Shown here piece by piece: positions 36,437 to 45,932 of a stretch of DNA of 64,000 nt. Source of the stretch: Cutibacterium modestum (GTDB lineage Bacteria; Actinomycetota; Actinomycetes; Propionibacteriales; Propionibacteriaceae); NCBI RefSeq assembly GCF_008326345.1, contig NZ_BJEN01000004.1, positions 62,001 to 126,000 of the forward strand, read 5' to 3'. The notes beneath the pieces are model-generated. The model saw only the letters and a program-made list of their open reading frames with translations, was not told the DNA's origin and searched no databases. Within the stretch, counting starts at the first letter, position 1. Each line of letters starts with the position of its first letter. The position numbers and the translations under genes are program-made.

Positions 36437-36933
36437 ACGTCGAAGAAATGTACCAGCAGATCATCCTGGACCATTACCGGGAGAAGCATCACAGTGGACT
36501 ACGTGAGAATTACGACGCCGAGGTCACCCAGGTCAATCCGTCGTGCGGAGACGAGTTACTGCTGCGTGTGCATCTAGATGGAGATGTCATCACGGACGTG
36601 TCCTACGACGCTGTCGGCTGCTCGATCTCGCAGGCCTCGACCTCGGTTATGACGGATCTTGTCATCGGTAAGACCATCGGCGAGGCTCAAAAACTCTATC
36701 GAGGCTTCCAGGAGATGATGCGCTCGCGCGGCACCGTCGAACTCGACGAGGACACCTACGAGGACGCCATCGCCTTCGAGGGAGTCGCCAAACTCATGGC
36801 CCGGGTCAAGTGCGCCATGCTTGGCTGGTCGGCTCTGGAGGACAGTCTTCTTAAGGCGACCGAGGACTCCCCGGAGAAAGCTGGCTCCGATTTGGGCGCT
36901 GACAACAACGAGACGAAGGAGGAGAGTCGATGA
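36433..36933 (+). CDS. sufU: Fe-S assembly sulfur-transfer protein SufU
   Basis: SufU accepts persulfide sulfur from SufS with a zinc-bound cysteine. The three conserved cysteines are in NPSCGDEL, AVGCSISQAS and RVKCAMLGW, and the GCSISQAS loop is typical. It has 166 residues, with an acidic C-terminal tail of about 20. It overlaps sufS by 4 bases and sufT by 4 bases. Confidence 0.95.
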   Translation: MNVEEMYQQIILDHYREKHHSGLRENYDAEVTQVNPSCGDELLLRVHLDGDVITDVSYDAVGCSISQASTSVMTDLVIGKTIGEAQKLYRGFQEMMRSRGTVELDEDTYEDAIAFEGVAKLMARVKCAMLGWSALEDSLLKATEDSPEKAGSDLGADNNETKEESR

Positions 36934-37286
36934 GTGAGGAGAACGCACTGCCCCCCCAAGAGGTGACGCTGACGGCTATGCCAACCGTCGACGACGTCAT
37001 CGAGGCCATGAAGGACGTCATCGACCCCGAACTCATGGTTAACGTTGTCGACCTCGGCCTCGTCTACGGGGTCAATATCGACGACGAGGGCAATGTCACC
37101 ATTGATATGACGCTGACGAGCCCCACCTGCCCGCTAACCGATCGATTGGAATACGACACCCAGACCGTGTTGGAGGGGGTCGTGAAGTCCGTGACGATCA
37201 ACTGGGTGTGGTTGCCGCCGTGGGGTTTGGAGCGCATCACCGATGATGGTCGGGCGCAGCTTCAGGCGATTGGTTTTAACGTGTGA
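36930..37286 (+). CDS. sufT: SufT, MIP18 family Fe-S maturation protein
   Basis: This is a 118-residue DUF59/MIP18 protein, the last gene of the suf operon. The conserved core DVIDPELMVNVVDLGLVYG and MTLTSPTCPLTD contain the family cysteine. SufT helps to mature Fe-S proteins under high demand. An N-terminal extension of about 15 residues precedes the domain. The ATG overlaps the sufU stop. Confidence 0.94.
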   Translation: MSEENALPPQEVTLTAMPTVDDVIEAMKDVIDPELMVNVVDLGLVYGVNIDDEGNVTIDMTLTSPTCPLTDRLEYDTQTVLEGVVKSVTINWVWLPPWGLERITDDGRAQLQAIGFNV

Positions 37287-37293
37287 AACACAG

Positions 37294-37328
37294 ACCTGCC
37301 ACTACGGTGTGAGGCCGTGGTGGCAGGT
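37294..37328. terminator. terminator-like hairpin after the suf operon
   Basis: ACCTGCCACTACGG (37294-37307) pairs with CCGTGGTGGCAGGT (37315-37328), 14 bp with one G-U, around a 7-base loop. There is no T-run. It lies between convergent genes and could end transcription from both sides. Confidence 0.75.
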
Positions 37329-37349
37329 ACGTCATGTGGATCAACGGAC

Positions 37350-38636
37350 TCACGGAAGTCCGAGAACACCGAACAAGAGCAAACAGACCACGCCGCCAAC
37401 CACTGACATCGACAGACCCCAGATGAGAAGGTTGCGGAAAAGCTTGCCCTTATCCACTGTGCTTGCAGCTGTCGCAAGGCATAGAGCACCGAAGAGGGAC
37501 AGGGGTGAGGTGTCGACCAGGTGGGATCCCACGCAAATGGATGTGATCAGGGATGCCGGGTCGCCCCCGCCCATCTTCGCGATGACGCCGGGAACCATGG
37601 GTAGGAACATTGGCAGGACGACACCCGAGGAACTCGAGTACGCCGAAATGATTCCACTGAACAGGGCCAGGAAACCATTGACTGTGATCGGGTTGGAGAT
37701 CGTGCCGATGGACTTGGTTATGATGCCCAGGCCACCTGCGGCTTCCATGACGCTGATGATCATCGACATTCCGCCCACCATGATGATGACCCCCATGGCA
37801 TGTTTTTGACGGCCTGCTCGTCGTCGGCGATCGTGAAGACGATGAAGATAGCACCGAGGAAGAATGCCGTCATTCCGACGTCCCACCCGAAGAAGAGCAC
37901 CATGACGATGAGGACGACTATAGCGGCGACCGTGACCCACTGCCTCGGGTTCATGGGATCCGGTTTGGGGGCTAGGTCGTCGATGGACACTTTCCCAGAC
38001 TTTTGAGCTCGCATCCATTTCCAACCGCCAAAGATGAAGAATCCGCCAAAGTTGATGAGGGTTTGTGCGATGAACGACCATGCATAAATGGTCCACGCAA
38101 AACTCGTCGTCATGGTGATGCCCAACTCACCGGACATCTTCTCGACGATGTTGTTCGTGATGATTCCGGTGGGAGCGATGGGAGAGAATGCGGCACCGTC
38201 AGCGGCGCCGACGACTAGAAGGGTCATGGCGAAGGCGCTAAGTCCAATACGATCCGCCAAGGCCATGCACACTGGGGCCATGAGGACGACGGTCGGGATG
38301 TTTCCAGGGCCGGCAGTGGTGATAGCGGCGATGAGGAAATAGATGATGAGGGGAATGAGCGCGGTGTTGCCCTTGGCCAGTCGTACAGCGTGAGATGTGA
38401 TCTTCTCCATGGTGCCGTTGACCTGGGCACAGGAGAACATGAAGGTCACACCCATGAGAGTCATGAACATGCTGACTGGCCAGTTTGCCTGGACATCCGA
38501 GGGGTACGTGCAGCATGCCGACCCCCAGGGCCAGAGCAGCTGCGACACCGAGGATGCCTACGTTGATATCACGGAAACAAGACAGGATGACTATTGCCGC
38601 GACGATGATGAGTGATGCTATTGCTGGAGCGGTCAT
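37350..38636 (-). pseudogene. MatC-like dicarboxylate transporter, two frameshifts
   Basis: Three frames together make one permease of about 430 residues. Frame one (from the ATG at 38636, after GGAGG) gives an N-terminal helix and ILGVAAALALGVGML. Frame two gives the middle part (VSMFMTLMGVTFMFSCAQVNG, DGAAFSPIAPTGI). Frame three ends with IMVGGMSMIISVMEAAGGL and SYSS-type helices. The first break is an extra C at the run 38501-38504, and the second is a missing G at the run 37790-37794. The MatC-N/dicarboxylate-carrier look fits import of an acid for the decarboxylase encoded just upstream. Without repair it should be non-functional. Confidence 0.82.
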
Positions 38637-38738
38637 GACTGCCTCCAAAAAGCGGTGGTTCTGATTCGCACCACGGCGTGCGAACCAGATTCTCGGGGGA
38701 ATATCGACAGAAATCCGATGTCGACGTGAATATCGGAC

Positions 38739-39860
38739 TCAGAAGGTGCCCATGAGGGCGAGGACCACGCCTCCGGCCATGGCAGAGGCAACCTGCCCGG
38801 CGGCATTGGCCCCCATGGCGTGCATGAGGACGAAGTTTCCGTCGTCCTCTTTAGTAGCCTGTTGCTGGACCACTCGTGCAGCCATCGGGAAGGCACTAAT
38901 ACCAGCGGCCCCGATCAACGGGTTGAATTTTCCGCGCGAGAAGACGTTGAGCAGTTTCCCGAAACATACGCCGGCGGCGGTGTCTAGGACGAATGCCACC
39001 AGACCCAGGACCAGAACCATGAGGGTCTGCACCTTAAGGAATTGTTCGCCGACCATGGTCGATCCAATAGCAAGTCCAAGGAACAAGGTGACGACGTTGT
39101 TGAGCTCGTTCTGAGACGCCCCAGTGAGTCGTTCCACGACGGTCGATTCGCGCATAAGGTTCCCCAGCATAAGTGAGCCAATGAGGGGTAGCGCAAAAGG
39201 CACCAGAATTCCCACCACGATAGTTGTGACTATAGGGAAGATAATGCGGGTGCGTTTGCTGATCTCACGCTGGGAGTACGGCATACGGATGGTTCGTTCC
39301 CCTTTTGTAGTAAGGAGTTTCATCACCGGAGGCATGATGATCGGAACGAGAGACATGTAGGAATATGCTGCGACCGTGATAGGACCTAAGAGATTTGGCG
39401 CCAATTTCGCCGAGACGTAGATAGACGTGGGGCCATCGATTGCCCCGATGATTCCGATCGAAGCAGCTTCAGGGCGAGTGAAACCCAGGACGATGGCGAG
39501 GATGAGGGTCAGGAAAATCCCGAACTGCCCCGCAGCACCGAGTAGCACCATCTTGGGATTTTCGAGGAGAGGCCCGAAATCTGTCATAGCACCGATCCCT
39601 ATGAAAATCAGGAGCGGGAACAGTTCGTTAGCTACACCGATGTTATAGAAGGTAGTTAGCATGCCGTGATCGCCCAGCATGGCTGAGACGGGCATGTTTG
39701 CCAGGATGCAACCAGCGCCAATCGGAAGTAGGAGTAGCGGTTCATACTCCTTAACGATGGCGAGCCAGATCAAAAGGAGTCCGGCAAGAAGCATTACCAG
39801 ACTCTGCCACTGCAGATTGAGGACACCTCGTAATAGGTTGTCCCATACTTCTGGACCCAT
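38739..39860 (-). CDS. Na+-translocating decarboxylase, beta subunit
   Basis: This integral membrane subunit couples decarboxylation of carboxybiotin to Na+ export. The 373 residues include the conserved Asp in GAIDGPTSIYVSAKL and the polar motif MGANAAGQVASAMAGG, both needed for Na+ transport in OadB. It has about eight helices, with LIFIGIGAMTDFGP near residue 85. The ATG follows GGGAGG. The gene is the fourth of the operon and belongs to the MmdB/GcdB/OadB family. Confidence 0.93.
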   Translation of the reverse strand: MGPEVWDNLLRGVLNLQWQSLVMLLAGLLLIWLAIVKEYEPLLLLPIGAGCILANMPVSAMLGDHGMLTTFYNIGVANELFPLLIFIGIGAMTDFGPLLENPKMVLLGAAGQFGIFLTLILAIVLGFTRPEAASIGIIGAIDGPTSIYVSAKLAPNLLGPITVAAYSYMSLVPIIMPPVMKLLTTKGERTIRMPYSQREISKRTRIIFPIVTTIVVGILVPFALPLIGSLMLGNLMRESTVVERLTGASQNELNNVVTLFLGLAIGSTMVGEQFLKVQTLMVLVLGLVAFVLDTAAGVCFGKLLNVFSRGKFNPLIGAAGISAFPMAARVVQQQATKEDDGNFVLMHAMGANAAGQVASAMAGGVVLALMGTF

Positions 39861-39863
39861 GAT

Positions 39864-40343
39864 TTACGCCTCCCTGAACTGAATCAAGGGTTGGCCGTAT
39901 TTCACCTGGTCGCCCTTGTCGACGAGGACTGCCTCGACGACAGCCGAGTGGTCGGCGTGGAGGTCGTTCTTCATCTTCATGGCTTCGAGGACCAGGAGGG
40001 TGTCTCCCTGATCGACGGTGGCTCCACCGCTGGTGCGGACCTCGGCGATCACCCCAGGCATGGGGGCCGTCATCTGGTGGGCGCTTTGGTTCGATGGGGC
40101 TGGTGTCGACGGCTCCGATGTCGAAGGCGCCGGTGAATTGTCAGTCGAGGAATTTGTGCCATTCGGTTGGGCCTTGTCGTGGGAGTTCTCTGGCCTGGAG
40201 ACAATGGCGGTTGTCGCTTCTTTTTGCTGGAGCTTGACGTCGATCCGTTCTCCGTTAACGGTGACCGAGAAGCGCGACTCTCCGACGCTATCCACGCTAA
40301 TGTCATATGTCGTGTCGTGCACTGTGACGATGTAGTGGTCCAT
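39864..40343 (-). CDS. biotin carboxyl carrier subunit
   Basis: This is a small carrier of about 159 residues. A short N-terminal beta domain (DHYIVTVHDTTYDISV) is joined by a Pro/Ser/Thr linker to a biotinyl domain with the lysine in LVLEAMKMKND. It moves CO2 from the carboxyltransferase to the beta subunit. I used the ATG at 40343, with AGGAG six bases upstream; the ATG at 40349 overlaps the preceding stop. It is followed by the beta subunit gene after 3 bases. Confidence 0.92.
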   Translation of the reverse strand: MDHYIVTVHDTTYDISVDSVGESRFSVTVNGERIDVKLQQKEATTAIVSRPENSHDKAQPNGTNSSTDNSPAPSTSEPSTPAPSNQSAHQMTAPMPGVIAEVRTSGGATVDQGDTLLVLEAMKMKNDLHADHSAVVEAVLVDKGDQVKYGQPLIQFREA

Positions 40344-40345
40344 GG

Positions 40346-40708
40346 TCATCTCCTGGTGCATCGCATTTGTGAGTACCGCCCCACAGTGACCCATTGGCTT
40401 TCCCAGGAGGGGACTTGTGATTCTTGGGCTCGTGGGGCTGACAAGGATTTCTCTGACTGCGCTTTCTGGTAGGCAACAATGGCTACGGCGATGGCGGCTA
40501 GTTCGTCCTTGGTGATATCGGATTGCGATGAGATTGGAGGAAGTTCAGGCTCAGACTCCGCCCCTATCTCGGCTCGTTGCTGGCGTTCGATGGCACGGGC
40601 ATCCAATCGACCAATACCAACGAGAAGAAACATGAGCAGAATGAGCATGATGAAGACGGTGCCCATGCCAAGGAGGGTCATCTCCAAGCTCCATGCGAAA
40701 TTCGCCAT
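40346..40708 (-). CDS. decarboxylase gamma/delta (OadG-type) subunit
   Basis: This is a small protein of about 120 residues with a single N-terminal membrane helix (LLGMGTVFIMLILLMFLLVG) and a cytoplasmic tail that is acidic and then basic. Such subunits anchor the alpha subunit and biotin carrier to the membrane. The ATG at 40708 follows GAGGAG, and an in-frame start five codons upstream is possible. It is the second gene in the decarboxylase operon. Confidence 0.85.
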   Translation of the reverse strand: MANFAWSLEMTLLGMGTVFIMLILLMFLLVGIGRLDARAIERQQRAEIGAESEPELPPISSQSDITKDELAAIAVAIVAYQKAQSEKSLSAPRAQESQVPSWESQWVTVGRYSQMRCTRR

Positions 40709-40719
40709 GATTGGTCTCC

Positions 40720-42300
40720 TCACACTGGAAACAAACCGTGTTTCTTGGGAACAACGCTGACGACCTTTGTCCGTAGCAGATCGAGGGCCTGTGCCAGTTG
40801 AAATCGTGTCTCGCGAGGCTCGATGACCTCATCGATCTGGCCGATGTCGGCTGCACGGTACGGGTTGAAGAACCGTTTCCGGTATTCCTCGATGAACCGC
40901 TGACGTTCCGCATCTTGGTCGGCCGCCTCACGAATTTGGCGACCATTGACCAGGGGTGCGGCGCCCTCGGGCCCCATGACAGCGATTTGCGCCGTTGGCC
41001 AGGCTAGGGTGACGTCGGCGCCCATTTGGCGTGACCCCAAGGCCACGTAGGACCCGCCAATGGCCTTGCGGGTCACGACGGAGATCTTCGGTGCGCTACA
41101 TTCGCAGTAGGCGTAGATTATCTTTGCCCCGTGTCGAATGACACCATTGTATTCCTGATCCACTCCCGGCAAATATCCCGGACAATCAACGAAGGTTACC
41201 ACCGGTAGGGAGAAGGTGTCGCAGAGTCGGACGAAACGACTAATTTTGTCCGAAGAGTTTATGTCTAGCACTCCGAACATAAAGCTCGGTTCGTTAGCAA
41301 CGATACCCACGGACCGGCCTCCCAGGCGGGCAAAGGCGACAATAGCATTTGGCGCAAACTCCCGGTGAACTTCAAGAAGGCTGTCGCGATCAAAGATCGT
41401 TTCCAACACCTTCCGCATCGAGTACGCCGACTGCCCATCGGAAGGCACCGCGACGTTAAGCTCGTCGTCACTGCGATCGATGGGGTCGTCGCTGGGGAGT
41501 ACAGGTGCGTCTTCCTGGGTGTTCGAAGGCAGGTACCCTAAAATTCGCTGCACTAAGGCTAGAGCCTCGGTATCGGACCGAGTGCGGAAATGCGCGTTGC
41601 CACTGCGGGTGTTGTGCACATCTGATCCGCCGAGTTCTTGCGAGCTGACCTTCTCACCGGTGACCGAGGCCACTACCCCAGGGCCGGTGAGGAGCATGGC
41701 CGAAGTGCCATCCACCATGATGGTGAAATCGGTAAGTGCGGGAGAATACACCGCTCCACCGGCGCACGGGCCCATAATGACGCTAATTTGGGGGATGACA
41801 CCTGATGCTTTGACGTTCCGGGCAAACACCTCGCCATAGGCAGCTAGGCTTCGCACCCCCTCCTGCACGCGGGCACCCCCGGAGTCATTGAGGCCGATGA
41901 CGGGAATGCCGCTTTCCAGGGCGAGATCCTGGACCCGATTGATCTTCTGGGCTTGCACTTGACTGAACGAACCGCCGAGTACCGTGAAGTCCTGGGCATA
42001 CACCGCGACACGGCGTCCGTCGATCCTCCCGATGCCAGTCACGACGCCATCACCGGGGAATCGCTTCTCGGCCATACCAAAATCAGTCACCTGGTGCGTG
42101 GCCAGGCTGCCGAGTTCCTGGAAACTCCCCTCGTCAAGGAGGGTGGCTATGCGTTCCCGGGCGGTCAACTTTCCTTTCTTGTGCTGGTCCTTGATGCGTT
42201 TTTCACCTCCGCCCTGGCGGGAGAAAAGGCGCGCTTTCGTGAATTCATCCATGGGGTTATCTTGAGATAGCCCATCCGTCTCTTCCATGCCGGTCATCAT
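40720..42300 (-). CDS. carboxyltransferase subunit (methylmalonyl-CoA decarboxylase alpha type)
   Basis: This acyl-CoA carboxyltransferase of 526 residues belongs to the crotonase-like Carboxyl_trans family. Key parts are the two oxyanion-hole segments, NDSGGARVQEGV with GPCAGGAVYSPALTDF in the N half and DCPGYLPGVDQEYNGVIRHGAK in the C half. The sequence also resembles the 12S transcarboxylase of propionibacteria, including the C-terminal KKHG.FP end. The linked OadG, biotin carrier and OadB genes make a Na+ pump more likely than a transcarboxylase. Methylmalonyl-CoA is the probable substrate; malonyl- or glutaconyl-CoA are not excluded. The start among several ATGs is uncertain. Confidence 0.88.
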   Translation of the reverse strand: MMTGMEETDGLSQDNPMDEFTKARLFSRQGGGEKRIKDQHKKGKLTARERIATLLDEGSFQELGSLATHQVTDFGMAEKRFPGDGVVTGIGRIDGRRVAVYAQDFTVLGGSFSQVQAQKINRVQDLALESGIPVIGLNDSGGARVQEGVRSLAAYGEVFARNVKASGVIPQISVIMGPCAGGAVYSPALTDFTIMVDGTSAMLLTGPGVVASVTGEKVSSQELGGSDVHNTRSGNAHFRTRSDTEALALVQRILGYLPSNTQEDAPVLPSDDPIDRSDDELNVAVPSDGQSAYSMRKVLETIFDRDSLLEVHREFAPNAIVAFARLGGRSVGIVANEPSFMFGVLDINSSDKISRFVRLCDTFSLPVVTFVDCPGYLPGVDQEYNGVIRHGAKIIYAYCECSAPKISVVTRKAIGGSYVALGSRQMGADVTLAWPTAQIAVMGPEGAAPLVNGRQIREAADQDAERQRFIEEYRKRFFNPYRAADIGQIDEVIEPRETRFQLAQALDLLRTKVVSVVPKKHGLFPV

Positions 42301-42357
42301 CACCTCGCTGTGATTCCTACCACCACTTGACACTGCTCACCGTTGCAAGCATTTGAC

Positions 42358-42386
42358 ATATTAGTAGGGGTGTCCTCGATTGTCCC
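42358..42386 (-). promoter_or_regulatory. promoter of the decarboxylase operon
   Basis: On the minus strand GGGACA (42386-42381), a 17-base spacer and TAATAT (42363-42358) form a good sigma-70-type promoter, 58 bases before the first ATG. Confidence 0.6.
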
Positions 42387-42446
42387 CATCTTTTCCTGTT
42401 TTGTCTTCTTTCTCTCACTTTTAACCTTGCGTCCCCGCGTGAGGAT

Positions 42447-42476
42447 TGGGGTGTCGATTTGTAGAGTCGACATCCC
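42447..42476. repeat. dyad between the fadH-type gene and the decarboxylase operon
   Basis: GGGGTGTCGA (42448-42457) and TCGACATCCC (42467-42476) form a 10-bp dyad with one G-T pair and a 9-base spacer. It lies about 60 bases upstream of the -35 box. It may be an operator or the 3' end of the previous transcript. Confidence 0.4.
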
Positions 42477-42535
42477 AGAGGCAGTAACTTCCTCGGTGTA
42501 GCCGCGTGAATGGGATGGCCGGACTTCACCAGCCG

Positions 42536-44527
42536 TCAAATGGCCGAGGCGGCCTCGTAGGCGTCCCAGATCGCGTACATGATGTTGGCTGGCTTGCGAG
42601 CGTCACCGATAATGTTGAATGGCAGCCCGGCCGCTTCGACGGCACCGCGAAGATCCTGCTCAGGTAGGTATCCGATGGCGGTGACTACCGAGTCGGCTGG
42701 TATTTCTTGCTCGTGACCGTTGACTTCGATCTTCAGCCCCTTCGGCGTGGTGTATAGAGCCTTGGCATCTGCCTTCACCGTGACGCCGCGGAATGGCACC
42801 AAGCGACGCAGCATGTCCTCGTTGGCAGTGCACAATGGGGCATTACGGGTGAGAATGTCGGGCTCGGCCTCGATGATTGTCACCTCGGCGTCAGCCTCTC
42901 TCATTGCGAGAGCCAGTTCGCAGCCCGTCAAGCCACCGCCGATGATGACGATCCTCTTGCCTAGCGCGTCGCGGTTGAGTAGGGCATCGGTGGCGTCAAT
43001 AATCTTGGCATCATCGCCCAGGTCGAGTCGGCGCGGCGCCGATCCAGTGGCCAGGATGATGTGATCGGCCCCAAAAGAGGCAATAAGATCAGCCGTCGCT
43101 GGGGTGTTGAGCCGAACCTCCACCCCCAGCTGTTCCAAGGTGGTGCGGTACCACTTGAGTAGGGCCAGGTCATCCTCTTTGAACGAAGGCTGACCGCCAG
43201 CAAGGACGACTCCGCCAACGTGGTCGCTGGCCTCGACGATGACGGCGTCGTGACCACGTTCGGCGAGCACCCGTGCCGCCTCCATGCCGGCTAGTCCGGC
43301 TCCGATGGCGAGCACTCGCTTGGCGTGGTGGGGTAGCACAGGATGCAGGTGGATGTCGGACTCGCGCCCAGCCTCGGGGTTTACCGAGCAGTTGAGGGCC
43401 GTGTATTTTCCGATGCGGCCTAGGCACCCCTCCTGACACGAGATGCAGGGACGCACGCGCTCAGGATGGCCAGTCTGTAACTTGATGACGATGTCCGGGT
43501 CCGCCAGCGTCGGACGCGCCAGAGAGACCATATCGACGATCCCATCGGAGACGGCATTGGCGGCAAGATCGGGATCGTCCATCCTTCCAGCGACAATGAG
43601 AGGAATGTCGGGCAGGACCTCCTTGAGCTCGGAGGCATAAGGCAGGTACAACCCCTTGGCCTGATACATCGGTGGATGGTTCCAGAACCACGCGTCGTAG
43701 CAGCCCACGTCAATGTCGAGGGTCTCGTATCCGTAAGAATGCAGCAGGCGGGCTGCTTCAATGCCTTCGGGCATGTCACGGCCGGCCTCCTCAAAATCCT
43801 CGCCGGGCAACGCGCCGACGCTCCAGTCCTTCATCATGGACTTGGGGGAGAACCGGATCTGCACCGGGAAATCGTCCCCGACGGTCTCGTGAATGGCCTC
43901 GACAATCTCGCGGGGAAACCTCAGCCGATTCTCCAGGGAACCGCCGTACTCGTCGGTGCGATGGTTGAACCTCTCGATGGCGAACTGGTCAAGAAGATAG
44001 CCCTCGTGGCAGGCATGCACCTGGATGCCGTCGAACCCGGCTTCGTAGGCGACTTTCGCGGCGATCCGGAACTGGGCGACGATCTGGTGGATCTCGTCGG
44101 TGGTGATCTGGCGGCATGTGATTCTGGGATCCCACATATACGGGATTTCTGACGGTGCTGCCGGACGTTCTCCTTGACGCAGTACGACCGGCATGATGAC
44201 GCGCCCGAATCCGGCACCGACCTGCAGGACGATGCGGGAGTCGTGGGCGTGCACTCGCTCGGTGAGTTCCTTCGACGTGCGCAGGAAACAGGCGGGAGAC
44301 TGCGTCGGATTGGGCAAGGTGCCGCTCGGCAGGTGCTCGATCGGGTTCGTCACCTGGCAGACACCGGTGATGATGAGACCAATACCGCCGGCGGCGCGCC
44401 GGACGTAATAGTCAATTCCTCGTTGGCTCCAGCCGCCCTCCGCGGTGGACATGCCCATGGGGGCCATGGGGCCCATGGCGTAGTGGTTCTTGACTTGGAT
44501 GGAACCGACGGTCGTCGGTTCGAACAT
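42536..44527 (-). CDS. 2,4-dienoyl-CoA reductase-type flavoenzyme (old yellow enzyme family)
   Basis: This 663-residue flavoprotein has an FMN-binding TIM barrel (residues 1-340), a 4Fe-4S cluster (CISCQEGC, then TALNC) and a C-terminal FAD/NAD(P)H domain with two Rossmann motifs (AIGAGLAGMEAA and IIGGGLTGCELA). FadH reduces 2,4-dienoyl-CoA during breakdown of unsaturated fatty acids, but relatives reduce other enones or trimethylamine, so the substrate is uncertain. The catalytic region HACHEGYLLDQF is present. The gene stands alone, downstream of a broken metallopeptidase. Confidence 0.87.
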   Translation of the reverse strand: MFEPTTVGSIQVKNHYAMGPMAPMGMSTAEGGWSQRGIDYYVRRAAGGIGLIITGVCQVTNPIEHLPSGTLPNPTQSPACFLRTSKELTERVHAHDSRIVLQVGAGFGRVIMPVVLRQGERPAAPSEIPYMWDPRITCRQITTDEIHQIVAQFRIAAKVAYEAGFDGIQVHACHEGYLLDQFAIERFNHRTDEYGGSLENRLRFPREIVEAIHETVGDDFPVQIRFSPKSMMKDWSVGALPGEDFEEAGRDMPEGIEAARLLHSYGYETLDIDVGCYDAWFWNHPPMYQAKGLYLPYASELKEVLPDIPLIVAGRMDDPDLAANAVSDGIVDMVSLARPTLADPDIVIKLQTGHPERVRPCISCQEGCLGRIGKYTALNCSVNPEAGRESDIHLHPVLPHHAKRVLAIGAGLAGMEAARVLAERGHDAVIVEASDHVGGVVLAGGQPSFKEDDLALLKWYRTTLEQLGVEVRLNTPATADLIASFGADHIILATGSAPRRLDLGDDAKIIDATDALLNRDALGKRIVIIGGGLTGCELALAMREADAEVTIIEAEPDILTRNAPLCTANEDMLRRLVPFRGVTVKADAKALYTTPKGLKIEVNGHEQEIPADSVVTAIGYLPEQDLRGAVEAAGLPFNIIGDARKPANIMYAIWDAYEAASAI

Positions 44528-44685
44528 GATGTGATGGATCTATGTTCACAACAACCTCCCCCGGTCAGCGTCATCGGTGACGCATTGAAATAGATGCCGT
44601 GTACATTCCTAGTGTATTCGCTGGCCGCGAACGCCGCAGCTGAAATTGTTCAAACGCCGTGAGGAGGCTGCGGGCGAGATTCTCG

Positions 44686-45543
44686 TCACCTCAGATTGCT
44701 CGTGGAAAAGGTGTCGCACTTGGCCGGATTGCCAGTATCGAAACCGCGCTGCGCCCAGTGGACGCGCATATGCGAGGAGCCATGAGTCCATTTATCGGGT
44801 TGCACACTACCGCTGGACTGATGCTGGATGTGATCGTCACCGACAGCTCGCGCGGCTTCAACGACCTTCGTTAGGTTGTCGCATGTGACATTGTCAATGA
44901 CGTCGTCTCTATTTTGCGACGTCCACTTGAGGTACGCGTCGGCATAGCAGTCGGCTTGCAGTTCGAGGCGCACCGACGCTGACTTTGGTTCCGTCTGGTC
45001 GCCTGATGCGTGAGCCTTGGACAAGGTCCCCAGCAGATCCTGGGCGTGGTGACCGTATTCGTGAGCCATGATGTAGGCCTCAGCTGCGGCCGATGACTGG
45101 GTGCCAAGCTGCTTAAGCAGGGTGCCAAGGAAGTCGGTGTCCAGATACACCAGCTTATCTGGTGGGCAGTAGAACGGCCCAGTCTGGGCATCGGCATAGC
45201 CACAGCCAGTGCGGGCGGAATATCTGAAAGGAGCCGTCTTAGCCGAGGTGTAGCCGTCGATCTGAGTTGCTCAATACTGGTTGATACTGGTGGCGTAGGC
45301 GGCCCATCGACAGTTGGGGTCTTTTTTGACGTCTGCGCCGGTACGGCAGGCCGCACGCGAACTGGTCGGGGCCGTCTGTGGTCCCGGGCTGGACCCGAGC
45401 AGATCGCCCGGATTGATTCCTAGCAGCACAGCAACGATGAGAACGCTGACTCCAGCTCCACCTCCGATGGCGATACGCCCACCACCACCGCTAGGGGAAC
45501 CGATAGAACCAGGATCGATACCTGCGTCGTTTTTGAAATCCAT
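44686..45543 (-). pseudogene. YpfJ-like zinc metallopeptidase, internal stop
   Basis: The gene starts at the ATG 45543 after AGGGGAC (MDFKNDAGIDPGSIG) and has one membrane segment, as usual for this family. The frame is uninterrupted except for one TGA at 45271-45273, after SINQY. The family carries Trp at that site, so TGG to TGA is the likely change. Beyond it the frame continues with the catalytic AHEYGHHAQD and the glutamate-containing LELQADCYADA. Translation should stop before the active site. Activity is not established even for the intact family. Confidence 0.85.
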
Positions 45544-45554
45544 GATGTCCCCTC

Positions 45555-45905
45555 CTAGACGGCGAGCCAGAAAAAGACACCGGCGCTGACGAGAACGGCC
45601 GGGATGACGATAGCGAGCAGGTGCCACCAGCGCTTCTCTAACCAGATCTGCGTCAAGACTCCGACGATGAACCCGAGGACGGCTAGGGCGGCCACCGAAC
45701 ACCAGTACATGACGGGTTCACCACGCTGACAGACTCCGGCAGCCTGATCGCACAACGACCACCACGCGAGGTACCCGAAAATGCCCAGCCCGAGGACGGC
45801 GACGATGACACCACAGATGACGAGGATGAGGTACCTACGCCAGGAGCGGGTGACGTCTGCCAGATCAGTGTCGTCGTCTGGTGCTGCTCGGCGTGGTGTG
45901 CTCAT
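45555..45905 (-). CDS. small membrane protein of unknown function
   Basis: This hypothetical protein has 116 residues and three hydrophobic segments (around 26-49, 65-85 and 94-114). The acidic N-terminus is followed by SWRRYLILVICGVIVAVLG. Between the first two helices lie two cysteines (SLCDQAAGVCQ) that could form an extracellular disulfide. The ATG at 45905 is chosen over a longer frame that has no family look. It lies just upstream of the broken metallopeptidase and may be co-transcribed. No known domain was recognised. Confidence 0.65.
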   Translation of the reverse strand: MSTPRRAAPDDDTDLADVTRSWRRYLILVICGVIVAVLGLGIFGYLAWWSLCDQAAGVCQRGEPVMYWCSVAALAVLGFIVGVLTQIWLEKRWWHLLAIVIPAVLVSAGVFFWLAV

Positions 45906-45932
45906 GTACGACATTCTGTCAAGATGTGGAGC

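Noticed and set aside
44528-44685. Possible small gene between the fadH-type gene and the metallopeptidase relic
   Set aside because: No frame with a start, a ribosome site and protein-like composition was found.
45271-45273. Selenocysteine at the TGA of the metallopeptidase
   Set aside because: The family carries Trp there and no SECIS-like hairpin is evident just downstream.
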